Source: Cryomorphaceae bacterium (GTDB taxonomy: Bacteria; Bacteroidota; Bacteroidia; Flavobacteriales; UBA7312). From it: a stretch of 7,526 bases of DNA. The first letter of the stretch is position 1, and each line of letters begins with the position of its first letter. The notes beneath the pieces were generated by a model. It had not been told where the DNA came from. It saw only the letters and a list, made by a program, of their open reading frames with translations, and did not search any database. The translations under genes were made by a program, and so were the position numbers. Of this stretch, positions 1-7,406 are shown piece after piece. The stretch is taken from positions 1 through 7,526 of the forward strand of contig JABAYQ010000158.1 of assembly GCA_018608925.1 (NCBI GenBank). Reading direction: 5' to 3'.

Positions 1-3000
1 ATCACAAACTGTTCGAATGAAGAACAGCTATTTACATCTACCACTTCAATATTATAAATGGTTCCACCACATAAAGAATCTATAGTTGGAGACGAATCTC
101 CATTAGACCAATTATATGTAAAAGGCCCTTCTCCTATTACAGTGGTAATACTAGCAATACCATTACAAATTCCGTTTGGAACAGATGAGGTATTTACTAA
201 ATTAAATGAAAACTCTTCTGGGTTCTCTAAAACAAGATTACCTATTCCAAGAGTTTGAGAAGAAACAAAACACTGGTGATCGTTTTCAACAGTAAATCGA
301 TATGCTCCTTCACATAAAAAAGAAATTACATTAGTATTTCCGATTAACTGATCGTTATTTTCATTGAACCAGCTAAAAACTTCTGTTTGAGAATTTAATG
401 TATTTACATTAAATGCTCCATCGCAATTATCAAAACAACTAATCTCTTGAGTAGAATAATTACTGTAGCTAATTAATTGTGGTGCTTCTAAATTTATTGA
501 AATAGGCTGGGAAGAACAATTTGTTTGATCGGAAATAGTTACGCCATAAATACCTGGGTTAAGATCTTCGACCTGCTGAATTGAGGGTAATGAAGGGTCT
601 GACCAATTGTATAAATAAATACCTGTTCCGTTTGTATTCCCCCCTTGAGCTACTAAAACAATCTGTCCGTCAGAACCAAAAGTGTTTGTTCCTGGTGCAC
701 AATTCGGATAAGTAATAAGTGTATCGGCCAAAGTAATTTCATCTGGCTGATCAATAGTATAATATTCTATTTGTTGGCAGTTTGATGAATCAGTTACAAT
801 AACAACGTATTGACCTGCAGATAAACTAAAAGGATTTACATCTAACAAATTTAAGCCTTGGTACTGAATAGTATAATTTCCAGAACCTCCACTAATATCA
901 GTTAAAGGATCTACAATTATCTTACCATCGTTAAGCCCAAAACAACTAGGCGAAACAAGCTCAGGAGCAATTACAATAGGCTCAGGCTCTTCTAAAACAA
1001 AATTATAGGTTTGAAAACAATTTGCAAAGTCACTTATTTCTAAAGTATATTGCGTTCCGCTTGGTAGGGTTAAAGAGCTATTCAATGATGAATTAATAGA
1101 AATATTTGGTAAAATATCATCAATAACACCATCACCATCGATATCCCCTTGCATGAAGCAATTATATGGAGCAATTCCTCCAGAAACATTAAAGTTTACT
1201 AATGCATTATCTCCATTACATTGAGCTACCTGAATGTTAGGGTTAATACTTACATCACAAGTATCTTCATTTACTGCATAGTCGTATAAATCTACACAAC
1301 CTTTATTATCTGTAACAGTAAGCGAATAAATTCCTGAAAACAAATTGCTAACATCTTGATTTGAAGAACTGAAATTAGGGCCTAGCCAATCCGATTGGTA
1401 AGGGCCATTTCCACCAACAATAGTAATATCAATAGAGCCGGTGTTAGATCCGTTAATTACAACATCTGTTATACTTGAAAAAACTTGAATCTGTGGCTGT
1501 TCTTCAACAGTAGTTGTTAAATTTATAGCACAACCCAAATCATCAACAATTTGATAATCATATTGACCAGCACTTAAATTATTTACCGTGTAAGGAATAC
1601 CTAGAAGAGTCTGATTGGTATCATTGTCTCCAATTATGGTGTAAGCACCACTTGCTCCAGAAATATTAAATGTCAAACTTCCATTAGAAATTAAAGCATT
1701 TTGGTTAATGTCTATTTCGTTACAACTAGGCGATTGCGAAGTAGTATTAACTAAAATAGGATCTGGCTCCGAAATAGTACTTACTAAAATTTGCTGACAA
1801 CCATTTCCATCAGAAAATGTGGAAGAGAATAAACCAGCGCCTAAATTGAAAACAGAATCTACAACGAACTGTCCATTCAATTCGATGGTATAAGGAGGAT
1901 TATCATTAGAGTAATCGTACACGATGTAACCATCGTTATATCCAAAACAACTTACATCAACTACATTTGCTGAAAAGTCTAATGCTGGAGGATTTATAAA
2001 GGTAAAATTAGTAGAAAGCGAACAACCGCTATCATCGGTAACATTCAACACGTAATCTCCAGCAGCTAAATCATTTATTAGATTTCCTGAGAAATTATTT
2101 CCAGAATTGATTTCTTGCAAAGAGTAAGAGTAAGGAAAAGTCCCTCCACTTGCTAAAACATCAACAATACCATCGTCAACATTGTTACAACTAGGAGGAG
2201 AAGTTGTAAGAGAAGCAAAACCTAATACTCCAGGCTCGACAATATTTACAGTAGTAAGCAGTAAAGACAGACAGTTATTGTCGTCAGTTACGGTTAAACT
2301 ATAATTAGATGGTGATAAAGAATCAGGGTTAGCAGTATTAAATAATTGTCCGTTAGATGACTCCCAACTAAAAGTATAAGGAGATACACCTCCTTGAACT
2401 TGTGTGTTAGAAATAAACCCATCATCTTCATTAAAGCAACTTACATTATTAGCAGTTGCAGAAACAAAAGAAATAAAAGTAGGTTCTGTTATTTCAAAAG
2501 AGAAAAGCTCTTGGCAAGAACCATCGTTAACAGATAAAGTGTATGTACCTGCTTCTAGATTGTTTAAAGAGCTTGAATTCCCTAAAAAAGAATTGCTCTC
2601 GTCAATCCAGCTATACGTATAAGACCCTGAACCACCAGAAATGGTAATATCTAAAAATCCGTCCGAACCAGAAAAACAGCTCACGTTAGTAAGTGTTGAA
2701 TCTGAAACAACTATTTCGTTAGGCTCATTAATGAAAAATTGAGTGAGATAATTATTGTTAGTACAATTGTTATTATCTACAACCGAAAGTTCGTAAAAGT
2801 CAGGGGCTAAATTACTTATCTGAAATATATTACTGTTTAAAAGGCTGTAGTTGGTTGTTGGAGAACTCAAGCCTGATAATGTCATGTTATAAATTGGGGA
2901 ACCGCCTAAAACCTGAAGGTTAACATCTCCATCTTCAGCTTCAAAACAACTTACATCGTTAATGTTAAATAATGACACATCAATACTATCAGCAAAATTG

Positions 3001-4082
3001 ATAGTGAAACTAGAAAGAGTTGTACAGTTATTTTGATCGTTTACAACAATACTGTAAGAGTCAGCTGGTAAAGCCTGAACATTATTTGTGCTAGTTCCAT
3101 TTGGCCATTGGTATTGTATTGTTCCAGTTCCTCCTGAAGCACTGATTGTAACCTGCCCTAGATTCTCCACACAAACAGGATCAGTAATTTGCTCGTTTGT
3201 TACCACTAATTCTGGTATAGGGTTTATTGTAATACTTTCAGATGGACTCTCACAATCAATATTATCTTTTACTACTACAGAATATGTTCCCGCACCAACT
3301 ATATTAGATTCTGTTGTTACAGCATTGCTCCATAAGTAAGTATATGGAGCCCCATTTCCTCCATTTGGATTAGAAATAATTTGTGCGTCACCAGAGTTAA
3401 AACAACTTTCAATAACAGATTGAGATACATTAGGATCAATTATTGAAGGTTCAGAAATAGTAGCACTAAAAGAGTTGTTCTGACAACCGTTTCCATCCGT
3501 TAAAATCAAATTATATTCTCCTCCGGCCAGATTTGTTATTTCTGAAATTACAGAACCATCATTACTAGAAGAACTATAACCGTTTGGACCAATCCAACTA
3601 AAACTCAATGGAGGAACTCCTCCAGTACCGGCTACTTTAAGAGAACCATCGGTATCTCCATTACAAATTAATATTTCGTTAGATGAAAGCTGCTGAATAT
3701 TTGTAATTGCTGGCCAAGTAGAAGTTGTATGGTTAAGATTGTCTAATTCATTAAAAGAATCATCATAAAGCACAACATTATAATCACCGTTTAATTCAAA
3801 ACAATAATCGAAAGTACCAATGTTTGCTACTGACGAAAAATTAGGGTCGTTAGTAAAGTCTTCAAAAATACTTGCAAGTTGACCAAAGGTTCCGTCGCCA
3901 ATATCTCTCCAAACCCATAAATCGTATGAGGAATTATTATCAAGGTTTTGAAACTCAATATCTACACATTCAAAATCTCCATAACAGTTAATAGAACTTG
4001 TAATGGTTAAGTCGTTAATTGATTGTCCAATCAAAAAAATTGGACTCAATAATGCTAGCAATAAAAACTTATTAATAGTCAA
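1..4082 (-). CDS. Giant secreted SprB-repeat surface protein, C-terminus outside the window
   Basis: One uninterrupted frame gives 1360 codons and runs off the left edge. Residues 1-20 (MTINKFLLLALLSPIFLIGQ) form a typical Bacteroidota Sec signal peptide, so the product is exported. Residues 22-126 are an unassigned N-terminal domain with paired cysteines. From about residue 127 the rest is tandem SprB-type modules (SprB repeat family, first known from the Flavobacterium johnsoniae gliding adhesin SprB). Start choice: an in-frame TAA lies at 4101-4103 and no ATG lies between it and the signal peptide. TTG at 4080-4082 is the first usable start and gives an ideal signal peptide. No Shine-Dalgarno is seen, as is usual in this phylum. 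Family knowledge predicts a T9SS sorting domain at the unseen C-terminus. Inferred role: cell-surface adhesin or gliding-related filament; the ligand is unknown. It is divergent from another large T9SS cargo gene. I am confident of the family and less so of the function. Confidence 0.93.
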   Translation of the reverse strand, partial: MTINKFLLLALLSPIFLIGQSINDLTITSSINCYGDFECVDIEFQNLDNNSSYDLWVWRDIGDGTFGQLASIFEDFTNDPNFSSVANIGTFDYCFELNGDYNVVLYDDSFNELDNLNHTTSTWPAITNIQQLSSNEILICNGDTDGSLKVAGTGGVPPLSFSWIGPNGYSSSSNDGSVISEITNLAGGEYNLILTDGNGCQNNSFSATISEPSIIDPNVSQSVIESCFNSGDAQIISNPNGGNGAPYTYLWSNAVTTESNIVGAGTYSVVVKDNIDCESPSESITINPIPELVVTNEQITDPVCVENLGQVTISASGGTGTIQYQWPNGTSTNNVQALPADSYSIVVNDQNNCTTLSSFTINFADSIDVSLFNINDVSCFEAEDGDVNLQVLGGSPIYNMTLSGLSSPTTNYSLLNSNIFQISNLAPDFYELSVVDNNNCTNNNYLTQFFINEPNEIVVSDSTLTNVSCFSGSDGFLDITISGGSGSYTYSWIDESNSFLGNSSSLNNLEAGTYTLSVNDGSCQELFSFEITEPTFISFVSATANNVSCFNEDDGFISNTQVQGGVSPYTFSWESSNGQLFNTANPDSLSPSNYSLTVTDDNNCLSLLLTTVNIVEPGVLGFASLTTSPPSCNNVDDGIVDVLASGGTFPYSYSLQEINSGNNFSGNLINDLAAGDYVLNVTDDSGCSLSTNFTFINPPALDFSANVVDVSCFGYNDGYIVYDYSNDNPPYTIELNGQFVVDSVFNLGAGLFSSTFSDGNGCQQILVSTISEPDPILVNTTSQSPSCNEIDINQNALISNGSLTFNISGASGAYTIIGDNDTNQTLLGIPYTVNNLSAGQYDYQIVDDLGCAINLTTTVEEQPQIQVFSSITDVVINGSNTGSIDITIVGGNGPYQSDWLGPNFSSSNQDVSNLFSGIYSLTVTDNKGCVDLYDYAVNEDTCDVSINPNIQVAQCNGDNALVNFNVSGGIAPYNCFMQGDIDGDGVIDDILPNISINSSLNSSLTLPSGTQYTLEISDFANCFQTYNFVLEEPEPIVIAPELVSPSCFGLNDGKIIVDPLTDISGGSGNYTIQYQGLNLLDVNPFSLSAGQYVVIVTDSSNCQQIEYYTIDQPDEITLADTLITYPNCAPGTNTFGSDGQIVLVAQGGNTNGTGIYLYNWSDPSLPSIQQVEDLNPGIYGVTISDQTNCSSQPISINLEAPQLISYSNYSTQEISCFDNCDGAFNVNTLNSQTEVFSWFNENNDQLIGNTNVISFLCEGAYRFTVENDHQCFVSSQTLGIGNLVLENPEEFSFNLVNTSSVPNGICNGIASITTVIGEGPFTYNWSNGDSSPTIDSLCGGTIYNIEVVDVNSCSSFEQFV
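3..3704 (-). repeat. Array of 15 SprB-type protein repeats (14 complete, last one cut)
   Basis: Fifteen modules of about 75-92 residues follow the scheme: a V-S-C-F-like opening, an acidic D-G, a strand ending G-G, an aromatic P-Y-x-Y-x-W strand, a linker N-L-x-A-G-x-Y, T-V-x-D-x-x-G-C, then I-x-E-P. The opening cysteines fall at residues 140, 227, 304, 379, 469, 549, 632, 712, 787, 955, 1047, 1128, 1216 and 1306. The tenth module, around residue 876, has lost this cysteine and reads V-I-N-G-S instead. The closing G-C or N-C cysteine is kept in most modules, suggesting one disulfide per module. The modules are well diverged from each other, so the array is old. That contrasts with the near-identical repeats in the neighbouring gene. 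Confidence 0.88.
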
Positions 4083-4113
4083 GGTTAAAGATTTTACTTG
4101 TTAAAAACTTGTT

Positions 4114-4143
4114 CAAAAGTAATTTAATTTTATTTAAAAACAC
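4114..4143 (-). promoter_or_regulatory. Bacteroidota-type promoter for the SprB-repeat gene
   Basis: Read on the minus strand, TACTTTTG (4121 down to 4114) matches the Bacteroidota -7 consensus TAnnTTTG exactly. Nineteen bases upstream is GTG (4143-4141), two of three matches to the -33 TTG. Transcription would start near 4108-4110, giving a leader of about 26-28 bases to the TTG start at 4082. This placement independently supports the short TTG-started gene model, since a start further upstream would fall in or before the promoter. The call comes from consensus matching only. Confidence 0.5.
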
Positions 4144-4236
4144 CACATATTTATTAAAATCCAACAAATCCACATGATTAGACGACAAAAAATGAATCTG
4201 AAATTAAACAAAATTCAGTGTTTATTATTAAAATGG

Positions 4237-4244
4237 TAAATTCG
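4237..4244 (+). promoter_or_regulatory. Weak candidate -7 promoter box for the glycine-rich surface protein gene
   Basis: TAAATTCG differs from the Bacteroidota TAnnTTTG consensus at one base. No convincing -33 TTG is present at the expected distance. If used, transcription would begin near 4249-4251 and leave a leader of about 30 bases. That leader contains a 7-bp tandem duplication (ACCTTTT at 4253-4259 and 4260-4266) and has no Shine-Dalgarno. The match is weak in this AT-rich DNA. Confidence 0.25.
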
Positions 4245-4280
4245 CAGCAATTACCTTTTACCTTTTAAACCTCCTTAACA

Positions 4281-7200
4281 ATGATCAATAGTGTCGTTAA
4301 AAAATTAATATTAATGTCGTTTGTAGCAATGAGCCTAAATGGTTTTTGCCAAACAGAGACCCTATTATTTAATTATACTGGAACATCTCAAACTTGGGTA
4401 GTTCCTCCTTGCGTCTATACTATTGATGTTAGTGCTGAAGGTGCAAGTGGTGGTGGATCTAACTCAGGACAAGGCGCTGTAATAAGCGGAACTTTGAATG
4501 TAACACCTGGACAAACACTTTTTATAAACGTTGGAGGTCAAGGATCAGCAACTTCTGGCGGTTTTAACGGAGGAGGAGATCCTGCTGGAGCTAACAATCT
4601 AGCTAATAGCTCTTTTGGTGGCGGTGGCGCCTCTGACATCAACACTTCAACAAATTTAAACGATAGACTTATTGTTGCTGCTGGAGGTGGAGGAACAGGA
4701 GGTGGAAATACAGATGCTTTAGGCGGATTCGGAGGATGTGATTCTGGAACCAACGGAGATAGCCCATTTGGAGACGGAGGGATTGGCGCTAACCAAACAA
4801 ACGGAGGTGGCGGAGGGCCACCTTGGATTGCAAGTGGAAACTTTGGTACCTCTGGAAGTTTAGGCCTTGGTGGCAACGGAGCTAATGACCCATGTTACAA
4901 CTTAGGCCCCGGAGGTGGTGGCGGTGGTGGATACTACGGCGGCGGTGGCGGAGGAAGTGACTGTTTCGGGTCAGGCTCGCTTGGTGGTGGAGGCGGTGGC
5001 GGTGGCTCAAGCCTTACTCCTGCTGGATTTTCATGTACCCAAAATTCTAATATTGGCAATGGACTCATTTCTATAGAATACACTCCTACAGTAGATTTTA
5101 GCACTGACGTTCAGGTTCAGTGCAACAACTACACTTGGATAGACGGAAACACATACAGCGCAAACAACAACACAGCTACTTATGTAACAACAATTAACGG
5201 ATGTGAAACAACTGTAAATTTAGATTTAACAATACTTAACAACACTTTTAGCACAGATATTCAAAGCCATTGCAACTCATACACTTGGATAGATGGAAAC
5301 ACCTATAATAGTAATAATAATTCGGCTACCCACACTCTTATTAATAGCAATGGATGTGACTCTGTAGTAACTCTAGATTTAACTATCTTAAATACTTCTT
5401 TCGCAACAGACAATCAAACCCATTGCAATTCTTACACATGGATAGATGGAAACACCTACACTAGCACAACAAATTCTGTAACATGTACCCTAGTTAACAG
5501 CAACGGATGTGACTCTATTATAACACTTGATTTGACCATTAATAATCCTACTTTCGCAACAGACAATCAAACCCATTGTAATTCTTTCACTTGGATAGAC
5601 GGAATCAACTACACAAGCACAAACAATTCCGCTAGCTGCACTCTAGTTAACAGCAACGGATGTGACTCTATTGTAACACTTAATTTGACCATTGAAAATA
5701 CTACATTAGGAACCGACAATCAAACCCATTGTAACTCTTACACTTGGATAGACGGAATCAACTACACAAGCACAAACAATTCCGCTAGCTACACTCTAGT
5801 TAACAGCAACGGATGTGACTCTATTGTAACACTAGATTTAACTATTTTAAACAATACATACAGCACCGACAGTCAAACCCATTGTGTTTCGTACTCTTGG
5901 ATTGACGGAAACACCTATACAAGCAACAACAATTCCGCTACTTTCACATTAACAAATAGCAACGGATGTGACTCCATAATAACTCTTGACTTAAGCATCC
6001 TGAACACAACTTACGGAACAGACATTCAATCTCATTGTAATTTTTATACTTGGATGGATGGCAACACCTATAATAGCAACAACAATAGCGCCACTTATAC
6101 GCTAACTAACAGTAACGGATGTGACTCTATCGTAACCCTAAATCTGACTATATTAAATAATAGCATAGGAACCGACACGCAAATTCAGTGTGACTCGTAC
6201 GTTTGGATGGATGGGAACACTTACACAAGTAATAACAACAGCGCTGTCTTTACCTTAATTAATAGCAACGGATGTGATTCTATAGTAATTCTCGACTTAA
6301 CTATTCTAAATACAACATTCGGGACAGACAATCAGATTCATTGCCAAACTTACACTTGGATGGATGGAAACACCTACACAAGCAACAACAACTCGGCTAC
6401 CCACATTCTAGTTAATAGCCAGGGTTGTGATTCTATAGTAACTCTAGATTTAACTATCTTAAATACCACTTACGGAACAGACAATCAAATCCACTGTAAC
6501 ACTTACACTTGGATAGACGGCATTACATATACTAGTGACAACAACATTGCTACATACACTTTGGTTAATAGTAACGGATGTGACTCTATCGTTTCTTTAA
6601 ATCTATCAATACTAGACAAGCCAAGTTTTGAAATAGTATCAGATCAAAATTGGTGCGAAACTGATAGCCTAAAAGAAATTGTGATAAATAATTTCGGAGT
6701 TCCTCCTTTCCAATTTACCGTAATGAAAAATCAGGAAGTAATAGAAAACTGTTTCACTATGAATTCGACCGATGCATTTTCTATTAACGACCATGGATTT
6801 TATAACATAGTAGGCTATCAAGACAACATATGTAACTCAGATACTGTTGGACAGTTTAGCGTTATTTACAGACCCTCACCAAATGCTGACTTTACTACTA
6901 TTCCACTAGAATCAGACCTTAATAATCCGGATATTTTCTTCAGAAACCTATCTACCACCAATTGCAATGTAAATTGGGATTTTGGAGATGGAATTGGAAC
7001 TGACTTTCTAAATTTCAATACCAGCCATACCTATAGCGATACCGGAATTTATTTAGCAACCTTAGTTTTAGAAAACCAATACAACTGCATAAGTACCACT
7101 ACTCAAACAATTACGATTCATCCTTCATTTGATATTTTTATACCCAATGCGTTTACTCCAAATGGAGATGCCAACAACGACATCTTTAATCCGTCCGTAT

Positions 7201-7406
7201 ACGGAATTACAGGCTTCAATATGATTATTACTAACAGATGGGGCGAAGTAATCTACCAAACAAACGATCAGGCAAAAGGATGGGACGGAATGCTCAACGA
7301 TAATTCACAAACATACTCAAACGGAAACTACACTTATCGAATTGATGTTACTGATTTCTTTGGAAAAAATCGATTTTACATTGGTCAAGTAGCGTTAATT
7401 AACTAA
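4281..7406 (+). CDS. T9SS type B cargo: ALK-like glycine-rich domain, ten 51-residue repeats, PKD, sorting domain
   Basis: This complete gene encodes 1041 residues. Residues 1-24 are a Sec signal peptide with basic K7-K8, a hydrophobic core and an F-C-Q end. The residue before the cysteine is F, so it is not a lipobox. Residues 28-269 are a glycine-rich domain; 275-783 are ten two-cysteine repeats; 784-864 are an SprB/Ig-like linker; 866-946 are a PKD domain with W-D-F-G-D-G and H-T-Y; 951-1041 are a type B T9SS sorting domain. By family knowledge the protein is secreted across the outer membrane by T9SS and is surface-bound or released. No catalytic motif is visible, so an adhesive or structural role is inferred. 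The ATG at 4281 is followed at once by the signal peptide and has A at -3. Upstream is pyrimidine-rich CCTCCTT and no Shine-Dalgarno. Glycine codons raise local GC. The downstream gene lies 72 bp away on the same strand and may be co-transcribed. Confidence 0.95.
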   Translation: MINSVVKKLILMSFVAMSLNGFCQTETLLFNYTGTSQTWVVPPCVYTIDVSAEGASGGGSNSGQGAVISGTLNVTPGQTLFINVGGQGSATSGGFNGGGDPAGANNLANSSFGGGGASDINTSTNLNDRLIVAAGGGGTGGGNTDALGGFGGCDSGTNGDSPFGDGGIGANQTNGGGGGPPWIASGNFGTSGSLGLGGNGANDPCYNLGPGGGGGGGYYGGGGGGSDCFGSGSLGGGGGGGGSSLTPAGFSCTQNSNIGNGLISIEYTPTVDFSTDVQVQCNNYTWIDGNTYSANNNTATYVTTINGCETTVNLDLTILNNTFSTDIQSHCNSYTWIDGNTYNSNNNSATHTLINSNGCDSVVTLDLTILNTSFATDNQTHCNSYTWIDGNTYTSTTNSVTCTLVNSNGCDSIITLDLTINNPTFATDNQTHCNSFTWIDGINYTSTNNSASCTLVNSNGCDSIVTLNLTIENTTLGTDNQTHCNSYTWIDGINYTSTNNSASYTLVNSNGCDSIVTLDLTILNNTYSTDSQTHCVSYSWIDGNTYTSNNNSATFTLTNSNGCDSIITLDLSILNTTYGTDIQSHCNFYTWMDGNTYNSNNNSATYTLTNSNGCDSIVTLNLTILNNSIGTDTQIQCDSYVWMDGNTYTSNNNSAVFTLINSNGCDSIVILDLTILNTTFGTDNQIHCQTYTWMDGNTYTSNNNSATHILVNSQGCDSIVTLDLTILNTTYGTDNQIHCNTYTWIDGITYTSDNNIATYTLVNSNGCDSIVSLNLSILDKPSFEIVSDQNWCETDSLKEIVINNFGVPPFQFTVMKNQEVIENCFTMNSTDAFSINDHGFYNIVGYQDNICNSDTVGQFSVIYRPSPNADFTTIPLESDLNNPDIFFRNLSTTNCNVNWDFGDGIGTDFLNFNTSHTYSDTGIYLATLVLENQYNCISTTTQTITIHPSFDIFIPNAFTPNGDANNDIFNPSVYGITGFNMIITNRWGEVIYQTNDQAKGWDGMLNDNSQTYSNGNYTYRIDVTDFFGKNRFYIGQVALIN
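4362..5087 (+). other. Glycine-rich domain resembling the ALK/LTK extracellular region (residues 28-269)
   Basis: The domain opens with beta-strand-like F-N-Y-T-G, Q-T-W-V-V-P, Y-T-I-D-V and G-A-S-G-G, then L-F-I-N-V-G-G-Q-G. Next comes G-G-G-G-A-S-D-I followed by R-L-I-V-A-A-G-G-G-G. Glycine runs up to eight residues long sit near residues 212-243, and it closes with G-L-I-S-I-E-Y. The same order of motifs occurs in the glycine-rich region of the animal receptors ALK and LTK (Gly_rich family), where it forms a TNF-like sandwich carrying polyglycine-II helices. Family membership is judged by eye from remembered motifs. The fold is inferred. Confidence 0.65.
5103..6629 (+). repeat. Ten tandem 153-bp repeats encoding 51-residue two-cysteine modules
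   Basis: The repeats start at 5103, 5253, 5406, 5559, 5712, 5865, 6018, 6171, 6324 and 6477. The first is 150 bp (50 residues); the others are exactly 153 bp. Each module runs T-D-x-Q-x-H-C, then Y-T-W-I/M-D-G-N-T-Y, N-N-N-S-A-T, N-S-N-G-C-D-S-I-V-T-L-D-L-T-I. Cysteines at module positions 7 and 35 are invariant in the full-length copies, fitting one disulfide per module. This type of module with G-C-D-S is common in Bacteroidota secreted proteins. Repeats 4 and 5 share a 50-bp identical block, then one mismatch, then 42 more identical bases, so they duplicated or converted recently. The outer copies are the most diverged. Confidence 0.95.
6876..7118 (+). other. PKD domain (residues 866-946)
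   Basis: The segment carries the PKD hallmarks: N-A-D-F-T near the start, N-W-D-F-G-D-G in the middle, then S-H-T-Y-S-D-T-G-I-Y and a final T-I-T-I strand. PKD domains are Ig-like beta sandwiches found in extracellular proteins and very often sit just before T9SS sorting domains as spacers. Two cysteines (in T-N-C-N and Y-N-C-I) could form a disulfide. Confidence 0.85.
7131..7403 (+). other. T9SS type B C-terminal sorting domain (gliding-motility-associated / CHU_C), residues 951-1041
   Basis: The last 91 residues contain the full signature: F-I-P-N-A-F-T-P-N-G-D-x-x-N-D, then I-T-N-R-W-G-E-V-I-Y, G-W-D-G, N-G-N-Y-T-Y-R-I, and a closing G-Q-V-A-L strand. Known members direct the protein through the type IX outer-membrane translocon. 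Type B domains usually rely on a PorP/SprF-like partner. The domain ends right at the stop codon, as expected for an intact signal. Confidence 0.95.

Noticed and set aside
58..3339. Short plus-strand open frames at 58-258, 2404-2622 and 3088-3339
   Set aside because: They lie antisense to the continuous SprB-repeat frame, have no recognisable features, and are explained by its codon composition.
4281..4352. Lipoprotein signal because of a cysteine near the end of the signal peptide
   Set aside because: The residues before C23 are N-G-F, and F at -1 does not fit a lipobox. The region fits a standard signal peptide better.
4538..4876. Proline-rich open frame on the minus strand inside the glycine-rich domain
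   Set aside because: It is the complement of glycine codons (GGN read as CCN) and has no promoter, no start context and no independent domain. It is a shadow of the plus-strand gene.
5103..6629. Regular 153-bp repeats as a CRISPR array or other non-coding satellite
   Set aside because: The repeats stay in frame, have no unique spacers, and vary mainly at synonymous or conservative positions, so they are protein repeats.
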